A stretch of DNA of 64,000 bases, taken from CAVTWH01 sp963850915 (lineage in GTDB: Bacteria > Actinomycetota > Actinomycetes > Mycobacteriales > Micromonosporaceae). The stretch is from NCBI GenBank assembly GCA_963850915.1, contig CAWKND010000003.1, positions 124,001 to 188,000 on the forward strand, given 5' to 3'. The translations under genes were made by a program, and so were the position numbers. Under the pieces are notes generated by a model. That model was not told where the DNA came from and did not search any database. It worked only from the letters and a program-made list of their open reading frames with translations. This document shows positions 25,887 through 35,462 of this stretch, one piece after another. The first letter of the stretch is position 1. Each line of letters begins with the position of its first letter.

Positions 25887-27242
25887 GTGACGATGGTGCG
25901 TGGTCTGCGTGTGCTGTCGATCTACGAAGGCTTCTTTGCCGGCGGTGCCCGGGTACTTCACAGCAATGTCCTCTCCGGCCTGCATGAAGAGGGCCGGCAC
26001 GTGCACTCGGTGCTGAGCATCCACCGCGAGATGCACCGGGAGACCCTGCGCCAGCGGATGGAGGACGACAGCTGCTTCCGGCTGCTGCGCGCGGCCGGGG
26101 TACGGGTCACCTCGCTGGGCCGGATCTTCGACGGGCGCGGCGAATCCGCCCCGTTCAGCGCCCCCGAACTGACCCGGGCCGCCTCCCGTGCCCGGCGCGC
26201 CGACATCGTGCTGTCCCTGAAGGAGCAGCCGCTGCGGCTGGCCAACCACCCCGAGTTCCCGCGCCGGCCGACGATCGTCTGCCTGCACCGCTCCGACCCG
26301 GAGAACCAGGGCAGCGCGCTGGGCGACCTGCGCGCGGCGGTTGCCGACGGCCGGGTGGTGTCCGTGGTCTGCTGTGCCGAGTCCACCCGCGCGGCCTACC
26401 AGGCTGCCGGTATCCCGGGCGGCATCCTGCAGGTCATCCCGAACGGCGTCGACCTCACCCGGTTCCAGCCGGTACCCGAGGGCGAGCGCGCGCTGATCCG
26501 GCGGAGCCTGGGCATCCGGCAGGACGCGCCGGTGATCGTCTTCGCCGCCCGGTACGACGGGATGAAGAACGTACCGCTGCTGCTCCGCTCGGCCGCCGCC
26601 TACCTGCGCGCCCAGCCGACCGGACACGTACTGATGTGCGGGCCGGGGATGCGCAGCGTGAACACCGAACTGGTCGTCGACATCCAGGCGATCTTCGCCG
26701 GCGAGCCGGAGCTGCGCCGCCGCCTGCACCTGCTCGGGGTACGCCACGACATGGAGACGGTCTACGCGGCCGCCGACGTCGTGACGCTCACCTCCTCGGT
26801 CGGCGAAGCCGCGCCGCTCTGCCTGATCGAGGGCATGATGTGCGGCGCCATCCCGGTCGCCACCGATGTCGGCGACTGCGCGTCGATCGTCGCCGGCCAC
26901 GGGCTCATCACGGCTGCCGAGCCGGACGCGATCAGCGCCGCCTGGACGGAGGCGGTCGCCCGCCGACCCGAACTCGTCGGGGCACTGGATGCCAGCCGTA
27001 CCCGGTTCAGCCGTACCCGGATGACCAGCTCGTACGCCACGCTCATCGAACGGATCGCGCGGGAAGCCAGTACCGCACCGGCGCTGTCCCGCCCGCGCAG
27101 CCGGCTGGTGACCGCCGGCCGCCAGCGGCGCTCGGACTCGCTGCGGATCCTCTTCTCGCTCGCCGCCGCCCGCCCCGAACTCGCCTCGCGCCAGCCGAAA
27201 CTCCACCAGCCGATCCCGACGCTGCGTACCGCCGAGGACTGA
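25887..27242 (+). CDS. GT4-family glycosyltransferase (451 aa)
   Basis: Two Rossmann domains of the GT-B fold. The C-terminal half carries IPNGVDLTRFQPVPEGE, VIVFAARYDGMKNVPLLLRS and the acceptor/donor-site segment SSVGEAAPLCLIEGMMCGAIPV with the E-x7-E pattern. The N-terminus GGARVLHSNVLSGLHEEGR is the usual GT4 donor loop. There is no membrane helix. Donor and acceptor cannot be read. GTG start with GGAGG 9 bases upstream. It stands alone and is followed by a terminator. Confidence 0.9.
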   Translation: MTMVRGLRVLSIYEGFFAGGARVLHSNVLSGLHEEGRHVHSVLSIHREMHRETLRQRMEDDSCFRLLRAAGVRVTSLGRIFDGRGESAPFSAPELTRAASRARRADIVLSLKEQPLRLANHPEFPRRPTIVCLHRSDPENQGSALGDLRAAVADGRVVSVVCCAESTRAAYQAAGIPGGILQVIPNGVDLTRFQPVPEGERALIRRSLGIRQDAPVIVFAARYDGMKNVPLLLRSAAAYLRAQPTGHVLMCGPGMRSVNTELVVDIQAIFAGEPELRRRLHLLGVRHDMETVYAAADVVTLTSSVGEAAPLCLIEGMMCGAIPVATDVGDCASIVAGHGLITAAEPDAISAAWTEAVARRPELVGALDASRTRFSRTRMTSSYATLIERIAREASTAPALSRPRSRLVTAGRQRRSDSLRILFSLAAARPELASRQPKLHQPIPTLRTAED

Positions 27243-27248
27243 GAGCTG

Positions 27249-27282
27249 CCGCGGCCACGCCCGGCAACGGGAGTGGCCGCGG
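27249..27282. terminator. Terminator between convergent genes
   Basis: CCGCGGCCAC (27249-27258) and GTGGCCGCGG (27273-27282) form a perfect 10-bp stem with a 14-base loop, between the glycosyltransferase stop and the stop of the MFS gene on the other strand. Confidence 0.7.
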
Positions 27283-27283
27283 G

Positions 27284-28716
27284 TCAGTGCGCGTGCGGCG
27301 TGGTGGCGTGCAGCGGCCGACCGGGCGGTACCAGGAAAATCGCCGCGACGGCGGCGACCAGCGCGACGACGGCGGCGACCAGGAAGCCCCGGGAAAATCC
27401 GGTGGTACCCGGTGGCGTCGCGCCCAGGCTCGCCGCCGCCGCGCTGGAGAGCACCGCGACACCCACCGCCCCACCGAGTTCGTGGAACGTGTTGACGATG
27501 GCCGAGCCGATACCGGCGACCGCCGGTTCGATGTTGCCGACCGCGACGGTGATCGAGGTGACCAGGCAGACGCCGAGTCCCAACGCCGCCACCGAGATCG
27601 CCACCACCACGGGGGCGGTACCGGTCCAGAGCGCGGCGGCGCCGGTACCGGCGGCCGTCACCGCCAGCCCGGCGCGCGACCAGCACCCGCGAGTCGACCT
27701 GGCGGCCGAGGTGGCTGGCGACCTGGGCGCCCAGCCTGATCGGCGACCGCGACCGGCAGGAACAGCAGGCCGGTACGGAGTGCGCTGTAGTTCTGCGCGC
27801 GCTGCAGGAAGAAGGAGCCGAGGAAGAACGAGCCGACCAGTAGCCCCGTGGTGACCAGCATCAGCAGCGAACCCACGGCCATCGGCCGGCGGGCCAGCAG
27901 GCGCAGATCCACCAGCGGCGCGGCCACCGTGCGCTGCCACAGGACGAAGAGGGCGTACAGGGCGAGCGCACCGACGAGCGGGAGCAGCGTGCCGGTCGCC
28001 AGCCAGCCGTGGGTACCCGCGTTGGTCAGCCCGTAGATCGCGGCACCGGTACCGGCTGTCACGGTCAGCGCACCGAGCAGGTCCAGCCGCCCCCGGTACC
28101 CGCCGGCCGGTACCGGGGGCAGGGTCACCGGCAGCGCGAGGAGTACCAGCACGCCCACCGGTACGTTGATGAAGAAGATCCACTCCCAGCCCACAGTGGA
28201 CGTGAGTACCCCACCGAGGATCACGCCGAGCGCCGCCCCCGCTCCGCCGATCGCGGCCCAGATGCCCAGTGCCCTGCCGCGCCGGGTGCCGGTGAAGGTA
28301 GCCGTCAGCAGGCTGAGCGCCGCCGGCGAGAGCAGCGCGGCGCCGATCCCCTGCACGCCACGCCCGGCCAGCAGTACCGACGCGTCCCGGGCCAGCCCGC
28401 TGGCCAGCGAGGCCCCGGTGAACACGGCCAGCCCGATGAGCAGCATCCGGCGCGCGCCGTACAGGTCGGCCAGGCGTCCACCGAGCAGCATCAGCCCGCC
28501 GAAGGCCACCGTGTACGTGGTGAGTACCCAGGTCAGCGCGGCGCGGTGCAGTCCGAGGTCGGTACCGATGTCGGGCAGTGCCACGTTCACCACGGTCACG
28601 TCGAGGACCAGCATGAACTGGGCCAGGCAGAGCAGCGCCAGCCCCCACCAGATGCGGCGGCCCGGCGGGGACTGGTCAACGTGGCGGGGATGGGCGTCAG
28701 TGGTGGGTGTCGTCAT
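27284..28716 (-). pseudogene. MFS drug exporter of the DHA2 (EmrB/QacA) family, frameshifted
   Basis: The 5' part from ATG 28716 encodes the N-terminal helices with LDVTVVNVALPDIG, GGRLADLYGARRMLLIG (motif A) and GRGVQGIGAALLSPAA (motif C region), running intact to about 27750. A short middle piece, RLGAQVASHLGRQVDSRVL, is in a second frame. From about 27680 the C-terminal helices continue in a third frame (TAAGTGAAALWTGTAPVVVA to the stop at 27284). Two indels split an otherwise normal 14-helix transporter. GGAG precedes the ATG. It is dead if the sequence is right; a sequencing artefact is possible. Confidence 0.8.
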
Positions 28717-28926
28717 GATGATCTCCAGTTGGCCGTGTCCAGTCGCCATAATCCGAACACCACAGTTCGAGTTATGTGAATCAGGCTAACCCGTACACCC
28801 ATGTTTGAAATAGTGGTTCGCATCACCGACAGACGGCGGCCCCTCCGCACGCGGCGGCGGCGACACAGCGCTGCCCGGACCAGTGGAGCGGCCCGGGCAG
28901 CGGGATGCGTGGATCAGAATGCGCGG

Positions 28927-29724
28927 TCAGTAGACCCAGATCGCGGTACCCATCGGGTCGAGGTTGTTGGCCCAGATCCAGTCCATCGCGGCATCGGTGA
29001 CCCGGACACAGCCGTGCGACACCGGGTGGTTGGGGACCGAGCTGTCGCCGTGGATGGCGACGCCCTCGTGGAAATAGCGCGGGCGGTAGAGCAGGCCGAG
29101 CGGCGCCTTGTGCGGCCCGTCGATCACCCGGTAGGTGGTGAAGTGCCCCTTCGGGGTGATCGCCAGCTGGCTCACGCCCTCCGACACGAAGCGGTACCCG
29201 CCGCCGGTCGACGTGTTCAGGATGTAGTCGACGTGCCCGTCCTTGACGAACAGCAGCAGGTCGCGCTTGAGGTCCACCTCGATGACCGAGCCGGTGGTAC
29301 TGGTGGCGGCCGGCCGGGTACCCGCGTCGAGCGCGGCCCAGGTCTGCGGCGTCGTGGTACCGGAGGTGGGCAGGCCGGCCGCCTTCTGCAGCGCCCACAC
29401 CGCCTGCTGGGTGAGGCCACCGAACTTGCCGTCGGCCGCACCGTTCCAGTAACCCAGCGCGGTCAGCCGCTGCTGCAACTGGGTCACCGGATCGCCCTTG
29501 CTGCCGACCTTGAGCAGGCCGGTGAAGGGCACCGCACTCGGCGAGGCGCTGGGGCTGGGACTCGGGCTCGCCGGGGTGGGCGCCGCAGTCGACGGCACCG
29601 CGGTCGCCGGCGCGGTGGACGGGTCGGCGCTGGCGTCGGCCGCCGGCGTGCAGCCACTGAGCATGACGGCGGCGAGGGCAAGCGAGGCCAAGCCGACCAG
29701 GAACGGCCCGGGGGAACGTCTCAT
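28927..29724 (-). CDS. L,D-transpeptidase (YkuD) lipoprotein with peptidoglycan-binding domain (265 aa)
   Basis: Signal peptide with lipobox MLSGC, a Pro/Ser/Ala linker (SPSPSPSASPS), a peptidoglycan-binding repeat (VTQLQQRLTALGYW to LQKAAGLP), then the YkuD catalytic domain with HGDSSVPNHPVSHGCVRV, where Cys239 is the nucleophile. It makes 3-3 cross-links or anchors proteins to peptidoglycan outside the membrane. The ATG at 29724 lacks a strong ribosome binding site. Confidence 0.93.
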   Translation of the reverse strand: MRRSPGPFLVGLASLALAAVMLSGCTPAADASADPSTAPATAVPSTAAPTPASPSPSPSASPSAVPFTGLLKVGSKGDPVTQLQQRLTALGYWNGAADGKFGGLTQQAVWALQKAAGLPTSGTTTPQTWAALDAGTRPAATSTTGSVIEVDLKRDLLLFVKDGHVDYILNTSTGGGYRFVSEGVSQLAITPKGHFTTYRVIDGPHKAPLGLLYRPRYFHEGVAIHGDSSVPNHPVSHGCVRVTDAAMDWIWANNLDPMGTAIWVY

Positions 29725-29848
29725 GTGGCCAGTCTGGCTCGACCGCGCCACTCTTTGCTGTCCCGTGACCACAGCGATACCCAATATCCAGCCGGTGGCC
29801 AGCCGAAACGGCTCGCCGCGCCGCCTCGTGGCTACCCGGGACGGAGGG

Positions 29849-30174
29849 CGCCGGCGTTGCCGACGTGCTCTTCGGCGACAACTCCGTTCACGGGACGGCT
29901 GCCGGAGAGCTGGGCGCTGGCCGAGAGCCAGTTGCCGCTCAATGTCGGGGACGCCACCTACGACCCGCTCTACGCGTACGGGTGGGGCTGCGTACCGACA
30001 ACTCGCACGACCGGCCGGCCGGGGTACGCGACCAGTTGGCGAAGGTACACGCGACTGGAACATCTCGGACGCGGTGGACGCGCTCAACCGGGCGCTGCGC
30101 GGTGACCTGTGGAACGGGTACCGCCCGGGTCCGCGAGACGGGGCCCGGGCGGTGCCGTACCAGATCAGGCAGTG
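29849..30174 (+). pseudogene. Fragment of a GH3 beta-glucosidase C-terminus
   Basis: ADVLFGDN, PFTGRLPESWALAESQLPLN and VGDATYDPLYAYGWG followed by LRTDN are the typical end of family 3 glycoside hydrolases. They lie in two frames within 150 bases. A third frame reads DWNISDAVDALNRALRGDLW to a stop near 30174. Everything upstream that should encode the catalytic domain is missing. This is a truncated, frameshifted relic, overlapping the 3' end of zwf on the other strand. Confidence 0.7.
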
Positions 30175-31570
30175 ACTTCCAGCGGGTGCCAGCGGCCGTA
30201 CAGCGCGGCCTTGTCCGCCTCGGCCGGCCCCCACGTACCCGGCGCGTACGGCAGCGGCTGGTCGGTCAGGTCGAGGATCGGGGCGACGATCCGCCAGCTC
30301 TCCTCGACGACGTCCATCCGGCCGAACTGGCGCGGGTCGCCGGCGAGCGCGCCGAGGAAGACGTGTTCGTACGGCTTGCGCTGGCCGGTCAGCTGGTGCG
30401 TCGAAGTCGCAGCCGACGGTGATCTCGCGTACCTGGTCGGCGCGGGCCGGCTCGCGCGCGTAGAGGTTGAGCGTGATGCCCGCGTTCGGGCCGAGCCGGA
30501 ACCGGATCAGGTTCGGGTCGGGCTGCGCCGTCGACGTCGGCGAAGAGCATCACCGGCGGCTTGCGCAGCTCGACCACGACCTCCAGCGAGGTGGTCGCCA
30601 GTCCTTGCCGGCCCGCAGGCTGATCGGCACGTTGTGCCAGCGCCAGTTCTCCACGAAAAGCTGGGTCGCGACGAACGTCTCGGTGGGCGAGCCCGGGGCA
30701 ACACCCTTGATCTTCTGGTAGCCCGTCGTACTGGCCGCGGACTGTGTCGCCGCTTCGGATCGGCCGGATCGCGCTGCAGCACCTTGTACTTCTCGTCGAG
30801 CAACGCGTCCGGGTCGCCGGCTGGCGGGCGGCTCCATCGTCAGCAGCGCCAGCACCTGCAGCAGGTGGTTCTGCACCACGTCCCGGATCGCGCCGACCGG
30901 GTCGTAGAACGAGCCGCGATCCTCGACGCCGAACGATCTCGGCCATGGTGATCTGGATGGTCCGGATGTACGAGCTGTTCCAGATCGGCTCGAGCAGCGT
31001 GTTGGCGAAGCGGAGACGCATCAGGTCCTCGACCGACTCCTTGCCGAGGAAGTGGTCGACCCGGTAGATCCGCTCCTCGGTGAAGAACTTCTTCAGCTCC
31101 TCGGTCCAGGCTGCGCGCGCTGGTCAGGTCGTGGCCGAACGGCTTCTCCACCACCAGCCGGGACGAGCCGGCGAGCCCGGCGCGTGGCCAGCCCGGCGGC
31201 GACCGTCTCGAACAGGCGACGGGGGCACGGCCAGGTAGAAGACCGGGAACTTGGCGCCGCCCAGCTCCTTGGCGAGGTTGTCGAAGGTGGACTGGTCGTC
31301 GAACGAGCCGGCGACCAGCTGCAGCCGCTTGGCGAGCCGGGCGAAGACCGCGTCGTCGACGCTGACGTGCGCGTCCCGCAACGAGTCCCGGGCCCGCTTG
31401 CGCAGCCCCTCCAGGTCGAGATCGGTCAGCGCCACGCCGATGACGGGCAGCGACAGCTCCTTGCGGGCCTCCATCGCGTACAGCGCCGGAATCAGCATCT
31501 TGTAAGCCAGATCGCCGGTGAGTCCGAAGATGACGAAGGCGTCCGCCTCGTGGTGCCGTATATCGCCCAT
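30165..31570 (-). pseudogene. zwf: Glucose-6-phosphate dehydrogenase, multiply frameshifted
   Basis: ATG 31570 with GGGAGG upstream opens a good G6PDH N-terminus (FVIFGLTGDLAYKMLIPALY, the NADP loop) for about 118 codons. After 31216 the frame changes repeatedly. SSRLVVEKPFGHDL, VDHFLGKESVEDLM (the active-site signature), LRFANTLLEPIWNSSYIRT, VVQNHLLQVLALLTMEPP and LYGRWHPLEVTA with its stop at 30165 are each in order but in different frames. At least six single-base indels are needed. The amino-acid sequence between them is well preserved, so either a very recent decay or poor base-calling is involved. Full length would be near 468 residues. Confidence 0.88.
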
Positions 31571-31733
31571 GGCGACCTCCCAGTCGTAGCAAGCCGGCTC
31601 ATCATGCGCCCTCGAGCTGAGAGCTGCCTGCCGAGATTGTGCGGCCGGCGATCCGATCGGGAGCCGGTCCGGCCGCCGCCCGGGCTGCGCCGATCGGCGT
31701 CGCGGGCGGGGCGTGGCGGCGAGAATGGTCGGT

Positions 31734-32528
31734 ATGAGCAGGGGGAAGTGGTGGCTGGTCGCGCTGGCGGCGCTGGTCGCCGTGGTCGTACAGATAGGTG
31801 CCGGGGTACTGGTGTGGCAGCACACCCGGCCCCGGCTGCCGGCGCTCGCGCCGGTAACGGCCACTCTGGACCGGGCCATCGCGACCGTCGTGGCGGCGGT
31901 CGGGGACAGCGCCGCGGTCGCGCTCACCGGTCTGGTACCCACCGCCGCCTGCGAGCGCAGCTTCCTCGCCAAGGGGCACGTCTACACGCGTACCGCCGAC
32001 CTCTACACCGACTCCGATCAGGAGGGCGCGGTGATCACCGCGATCGCCGGGGCGCTGCCCGGCGACGAGCACCCGCAGGCCGGCTCGGGAGCCGGCGCGC
32101 CGTTGCTCAGCGCGCAGCTCGGCGGCGGTATCCACCTGGAGGTGACCGAGATCGACCAGGGCTGGATCGCGGCCACCGCGCTGACCGACTGCCGTACCGG
32201 CGCCCCGGCACCCGACTCCACGGCTACCCCGGCCACCGCGACCAGTTCGGTCAGCTGGCTGCTGGCGGCGCTGGGTACCGCGCCGGCCGGCTGGCACGCC
32301 GACGCTGTGGCGTGCCCGAGCGGGCGCAGTGTCACCGTCGACGCGATCAGCCAGCCGACGGACACGGACAGCCTGCCGGCCCGGTTCGGGGTGCTGGTAC
32401 CGGTCGGCGCCCGCCGGTTCAACTCGCCAGCCAACCGGCTCGCCTGGCGGGACAACGACTCCAGCACGATCGTGGCCGCGTCGGACGACGGTACGCACAT
32501 CACCGTCCAGCAGACCACCAGCTGCTGA
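31734..32528 (+). CDS. Membrane-anchored protein of unknown function (264 aa)
   Basis: An N-terminal membrane helix (WWLVALAALVAVVVQIGAGVLVW) is followed by a roughly 230-residue extracellular region with four cysteines spread as ACERS, DCRT, VACPSG and the final SC. No family is recognised. An in-frame ATG at 31725 is an alternative start. It is divergent from zwf. Confidence 0.72.
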   Translation: MSRGKWWLVALAALVAVVVQIGAGVLVWQHTRPRLPALAPVTATLDRAIATVVAAVGDSAAVALTGLVPTAACERSFLAKGHVYTRTADLYTDSDQEGAVITAIAGALPGDEHPQAGSGAGAPLLSAQLGGGIHLEVTEIDQGWIAATALTDCRTGAPAPDSTATPATATSSVSWLLAALGTAPAGWHADAVACPSGRSVTVDAISQPTDTDSLPARFGVLVPVGARRFNSPANRLAWRDNDSSTIVAASDDGTHITVQQTTSC

Positions 32529-32592
32529 CCCGCTCCCCGCTGGGCCTGGGCAATGCAACCGTCGGGGTGGCGTAGAGATCCGGGCGCAACGC

Positions 32593-32610
32593 GTCAAGAT
32601 TTCGTCAAGA
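32593..32610 (+). promoter_or_regulatory. Direct repeat of GTCAAGA, response-regulator site candidate
   Basis: GTCAAGA at 32593-32599 and 32604-32610 are spaced 11 bp apart, the spacing of OmpR/PhoB-family direct-repeat sites. They lie about 50 bases before the DUF4118 gene, whose domain is shared with KdpD, so KdpE-type control is a reasonable guess. Confidence 0.35.
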
Positions 32611-32661
32611 CCCGGTCCGCTCCGCCGGCGCCGGGTGTTGGGTGGAGGTGTGCCCCACTTC

Positions 32662-33402
32662 ATGCGCAGGGACCAGATCGCCTTCGCCGCGGCGGTACTC
32701 GCTCCGCTGGTGGTAGCCGCCGTACTCGTACCGTTTCGCACGCACATCACCGGTACCAATGCGGCGCTGGTACTCGTGGTCGTCGTGGTGGCCGTGGCGG
32801 CCAACGGGAACCGGCTGGCCGGTGCGCTCGCGGCGCTCTCCGCGGCCGCCTGGTTCGACTTCCTGCTGACCCGCCCCTACCAGCGGTTCGCCATCGGCAA
32901 GTCGGCCGACATCGCGACCACGGTGCTGCTGCTCGCCGTCGGGCTGGCCGTCTCCCAGCTGGCGGCGCGGGCCCGCCGGCTGCAGGTGGTCGCGATCACC
33001 GACGCCGGGTACCTGGCGCAGATCCACAGCACTGCCCAGCTGGTACGGGGCGGCGCGGAGGCCAATGAGGTACTCGCCCAGGTACGTGCCCAGCTGACCG
33101 AGGTACTGGGCCTGCGCGGTTGCCGCTTCGAGTACGGCACGCTGTTGGGCAACCCGCCCCGGCTGCACCACGACGGCAGCATCACCGCCGGCCGGACGGG
33201 GCTGGACGTCGACCGGGACGGGCTGCCCGACGAGGAGATCGAACTCCGGGTGGCCGCCGGTGGCCGCTTCTACGGGCGCTTCCTGCTCCAGCCGACGCCT
33301 GCCTCGACCCCGACGCTGCAGGCGCGGCTGGTCGCCGTCACGCTCGCCGAACAGACCGGCGCGGCACTGGACGCCATCCACCGCAGCCGCGCCCGCGGCT
33401 GA
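32662..33402 (+). CDS. DUF4118-domain membrane protein without kinase domain (~246 aa)
   Basis: Four membrane helices (FAAAVLAPLVVAAVLVPF, AALVLVVVVVAVAA, LAALSAAAWFDFLLTRPY, IATTVLLLAVGLAVSQL) match the DUF4118 membrane module of KdpD sensor kinases, including the FDFLLTRPYQRF loop. A soluble GAF-like region follows, but there is no His-kinase domain. Orphan DUF4118 proteins of this kind are common in actinobacteria; they may sense turgor or ions, but the role is unknown. ATG 32662 or GTG 32650 could start it, and GGAGG (32644-32648) does not decide between them. Confidence 0.8.
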   Translation: MRRDQIAFAAAVLAPLVVAAVLVPFRTHITGTNAALVLVVVVVAVAANGNRLAGALAALSAAAWFDFLLTRPYQRFAIGKSADIATTVLLLAVGLAVSQLAARARRLQVVAITDAGYLAQIHSTAQLVRGGAEANEVLAQVRAQLTEVLGLRGCRFEYGTLLGNPPRLHHDGSITAGRTGLDVDRDGLPDEEIELRVAAGGRFYGRFLLQPTPASTPTLQARLVAVTLAEQTGAALDAIHRSRARG

Positions 33403-33445
33403 GCGCCGCCCGGCCTACGCCGCGCCTGGACGGCAAGCGCTGCCG

Positions 33446-34549
33446 CTACAGATATTCACGCTGGCCACGGGCGGTCAACTCGGCCACCAGCTTGCGGATC
33501 TCCTGGGCCCGGCTGCGGGCGCAGACCAGCAGTACGTCCGGGGTGTCCACCACGATCAGGTCCTGGACACCGAGAGTGGCGATGAGGCGCGCCGTCTGGG
33601 TGACCGTCACCACGCCGACCGAGTCGTACATGACCGGTTCGGGACCGTCGGCGGCGCAGCGTACCGTCGCGTTCTTGCTCTCGTCCTGCCGCCAGACGGT
33701 ACCCACGGTGTCGAAGTCGCCCACGTCGTTCCAGCCGAACGAGCCGGGCACGGTGCTCACCAACCCGCGCTGCCCGGCCGGCTCCATCACCGCGTAGTCC
33801 ACCGAGATCCGGGGCAGCGTCGGCCAGACATCCGCCAGTACCTCCGCCCGGTCCGGCGTGTCCCAGGCGCGGGCGATGCGGCGCAGCCCGTCGTGCATCT
33901 CCGGCTGGACCTCGGCGAGTACCCCGAGGAACGTCTCCGCCTGCCACACGAACATGCCGGCGTTCCACAGGTGGCGGCCGCTCTCCACGTACTCCAGGGC
34001 GGTCACCGCGTCCGGCTTCTCGGCGAACTCCAGTACCACCCGCGCCGCCGTACCCTCGATCTCCGGGCCGCAGCGCAGGTAGCCGTACCCCGTCTCCGGT
34101 CTGGTCGGGGTGATCCCGACGGTGACCAGCGAACCGGCCCGCGCCGCGACGACGGCCGCGCGGATCACCTCGTGGAAGCCGGTCACATCGTCGACCAGGT
34201 GGTCGGCGGCGAAGCAGGCCATCACCCCGGTCGGGTCGCGGTGCGCGATGATCGCCGCGGCCAGGCCGATGGCCGCGCACGAGTCGCGCGGCGACGGCTC
34301 CACCAGGATGTTCTCCTCCAGCAGCTCAGGGCACTGCCGCGCGACGCCGACCGCGTGCGCCGGGCCGGTGATCACCAGCGTCCGGGCCGGGTCGGTCAGC
34401 GCCGCCAGCCGCTGCACGGTCGCGGCCACCAGCGTGCGGCCGTCGGGTGCGAGCGGGTGCAGGAATTTGGGGGTACCGGCGCGGGACAGCGGCCACAGCC
34501 GGGTACCGCTACCACCGGCCGGGATGACCACATGCAGGTTCGGCTCCAT
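33446..34549 (-). CDS. manC: Mannose-1-phosphate guanylyltransferase (367 aa)
   Basis: Nucleotidyltransferase with the pyrophosphorylase signature PAGGSGTRLWPLSR (Pro10-Arg23) and Lys28, plus FAEKPDAVTA and the sugar-binding segment HLWNAGMFVWQAETFL. It forms GDP-mannose from GTP and mannose-1-phosphate. It lacks the C-terminal isomerase domain of bifunctional AlgA/XanB. GGAGGTCACC precedes the ATG. It is the last gene of the six-gene alginate-like operon, where GDP-mannose would be the precursor of GDP-mannuronate. Confidence 0.93.
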   Translation of the reverse strand: MEPNLHVVIPAGGSGTRLWPLSRAGTPKFLHPLAPDGRTLVAATVQRLAALTDPARTLVITGPAHAVGVARQCPELLEENILVEPSPRDSCAAIGLAAAIIAHRDPTGVMACFAADHLVDDVTGFHEVIRAAVVAARAGSLVTVGITPTRPETGYGYLRCGPEIEGTAARVVLEFAEKPDAVTALEYVESGRHLWNAGMFVWQAETFLGVLAEVQPEMHDGLRRIARAWDTPDRAEVLADVWPTLPRISVDYAVMEPAGQRGLVSTVPGSFGWNDVGDFDTVGTVWRQDESKNATVRCAADGPEPVMYDSVGVVTVTQTARLIATLGVQDLIVVDTPDVLLVCARSRAQEIRKLVAELTARGQREYL

Positions 34550-34584
34550 GGTGACCTCCGGATGTCTCTACAACGGGGAAGCTG

Positions 34585-35454
34585 CTAGCTGATGGGGGTG
34601 GCGGAGAGGGTGAAGTCGGCGAAGTCGGCGTACTGGTCCCGGGGGCTTGCCCAGGAGGCGTCGCCGCCGCCGAAGAAGCTGGAGAAGAAGACGCCGTCGA
34701 TCTGCAGTCCCGCGTCGCTGCGGAAGGTCAGCCCGGTCTGGGTCAGGACGAGTACCCCGTTGAGCCAGACCCGTACCGCGCCGTCGGCCTGGCCGGGATG
34801 GTTCAGGGTGACCTGCTGCTGTACCTCGGTCCACACGTCGGTCGGCCAGACCCAGGAGCCGCGGCCGAGTGAGGTGCCGTGCGCGACAGACGTCGGCAGG
34901 TAGGCGTACACCTCGCCGGCGCCGCCCGCGCGCCACATGTACCGCGTGGAGAAGCCGTTGGTACCGTCCGGAATCTTGCGGCCACTGGTCACCCGCCCCC
35001 CGTAGAGGCCGGGCAGCTTGCCGCCCTTGACGAAGTCGAAGCCCTTCTCGAAGCGCACGAAGTACCGCAGGTACGCCTCGTCCACCGGGCCGCCCTGCCA
35101 CGGCAGGTAGTACTGCGCCCCACCGTGCGGGGTGTCATCCGTCGCGGCGGCGAGCTGGCTGGCCGAGTCGGCCGGGTAGCGCACCCGCAGCGCGGTCACG
35201 AACCGCGGGTCGCCGGACCGGATGATGCTGACATCGTCCTGCCCGAACGACCCGAAGTCCGCGATCTGCAGGTCGGCGCCGAAGAACTCCGGCACGGTGG
35301 TGGCCGCCACCCGACTCGGCTGCGCCGAATGCTGTGCCGCCGGCGGTTGTCCGGCCGGCTTCCCGGTGGTTGCGTGCGTGCCTCCTCCGGCGCAGGCCGC
35401 CGTGGCCAACAGAGCTCCGACCACGGCGACCCACCCCAACCTGCGTACCCACAT
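34585..35454 (-). CDS. PL14-type polysaccharide lyase-like lipoprotein (289 aa)
   Basis: Signal peptide with a Cys at the cleavage region (LLATAACAGGG), a short linker, then a beta-jelly-roll domain with GGKLPGLYGG, GFSTRYMWRAGGAGEVYAY and QIDGVFFSSFFGG. These match the polysaccharide lyase family 14/alginate lyase-type fold (also found in fungal-type glucuronan lyases). It is predicted to cleave a uronic-acid polymer outside the cell. It lies 8 bases after the epimerase-like gene and 35 before manC, within the same operon, which suggests a trimming role like AlgL. Confidence 0.8.
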   Translation of the reverse strand: MWVRRLGWVAVVGALLATAACAGGGTHATTGKPAGQPPAAQHSAQPSRVAATTVPEFFGADLQIADFGSFGQDDVSIIRSGDPRFVTALRVRYPADSASQLAAATDDTPHGGAQYYLPWQGGPVDEAYLRYFVRFEKGFDFVKGGKLPGLYGGRVTSGRKIPDGTNGFSTRYMWRAGGAGEVYAYLPTSVAHGTSLGRGSWVWPTDVWTEVQQQVTLNHPGQADGAVRVWLNGVLVLTQTGLTFRSDAGLQIDGVFFSSFFGGGDASWASPRDQYADFADFTLSATPIS

Positions 35455-35462
35455 GCGACCGG

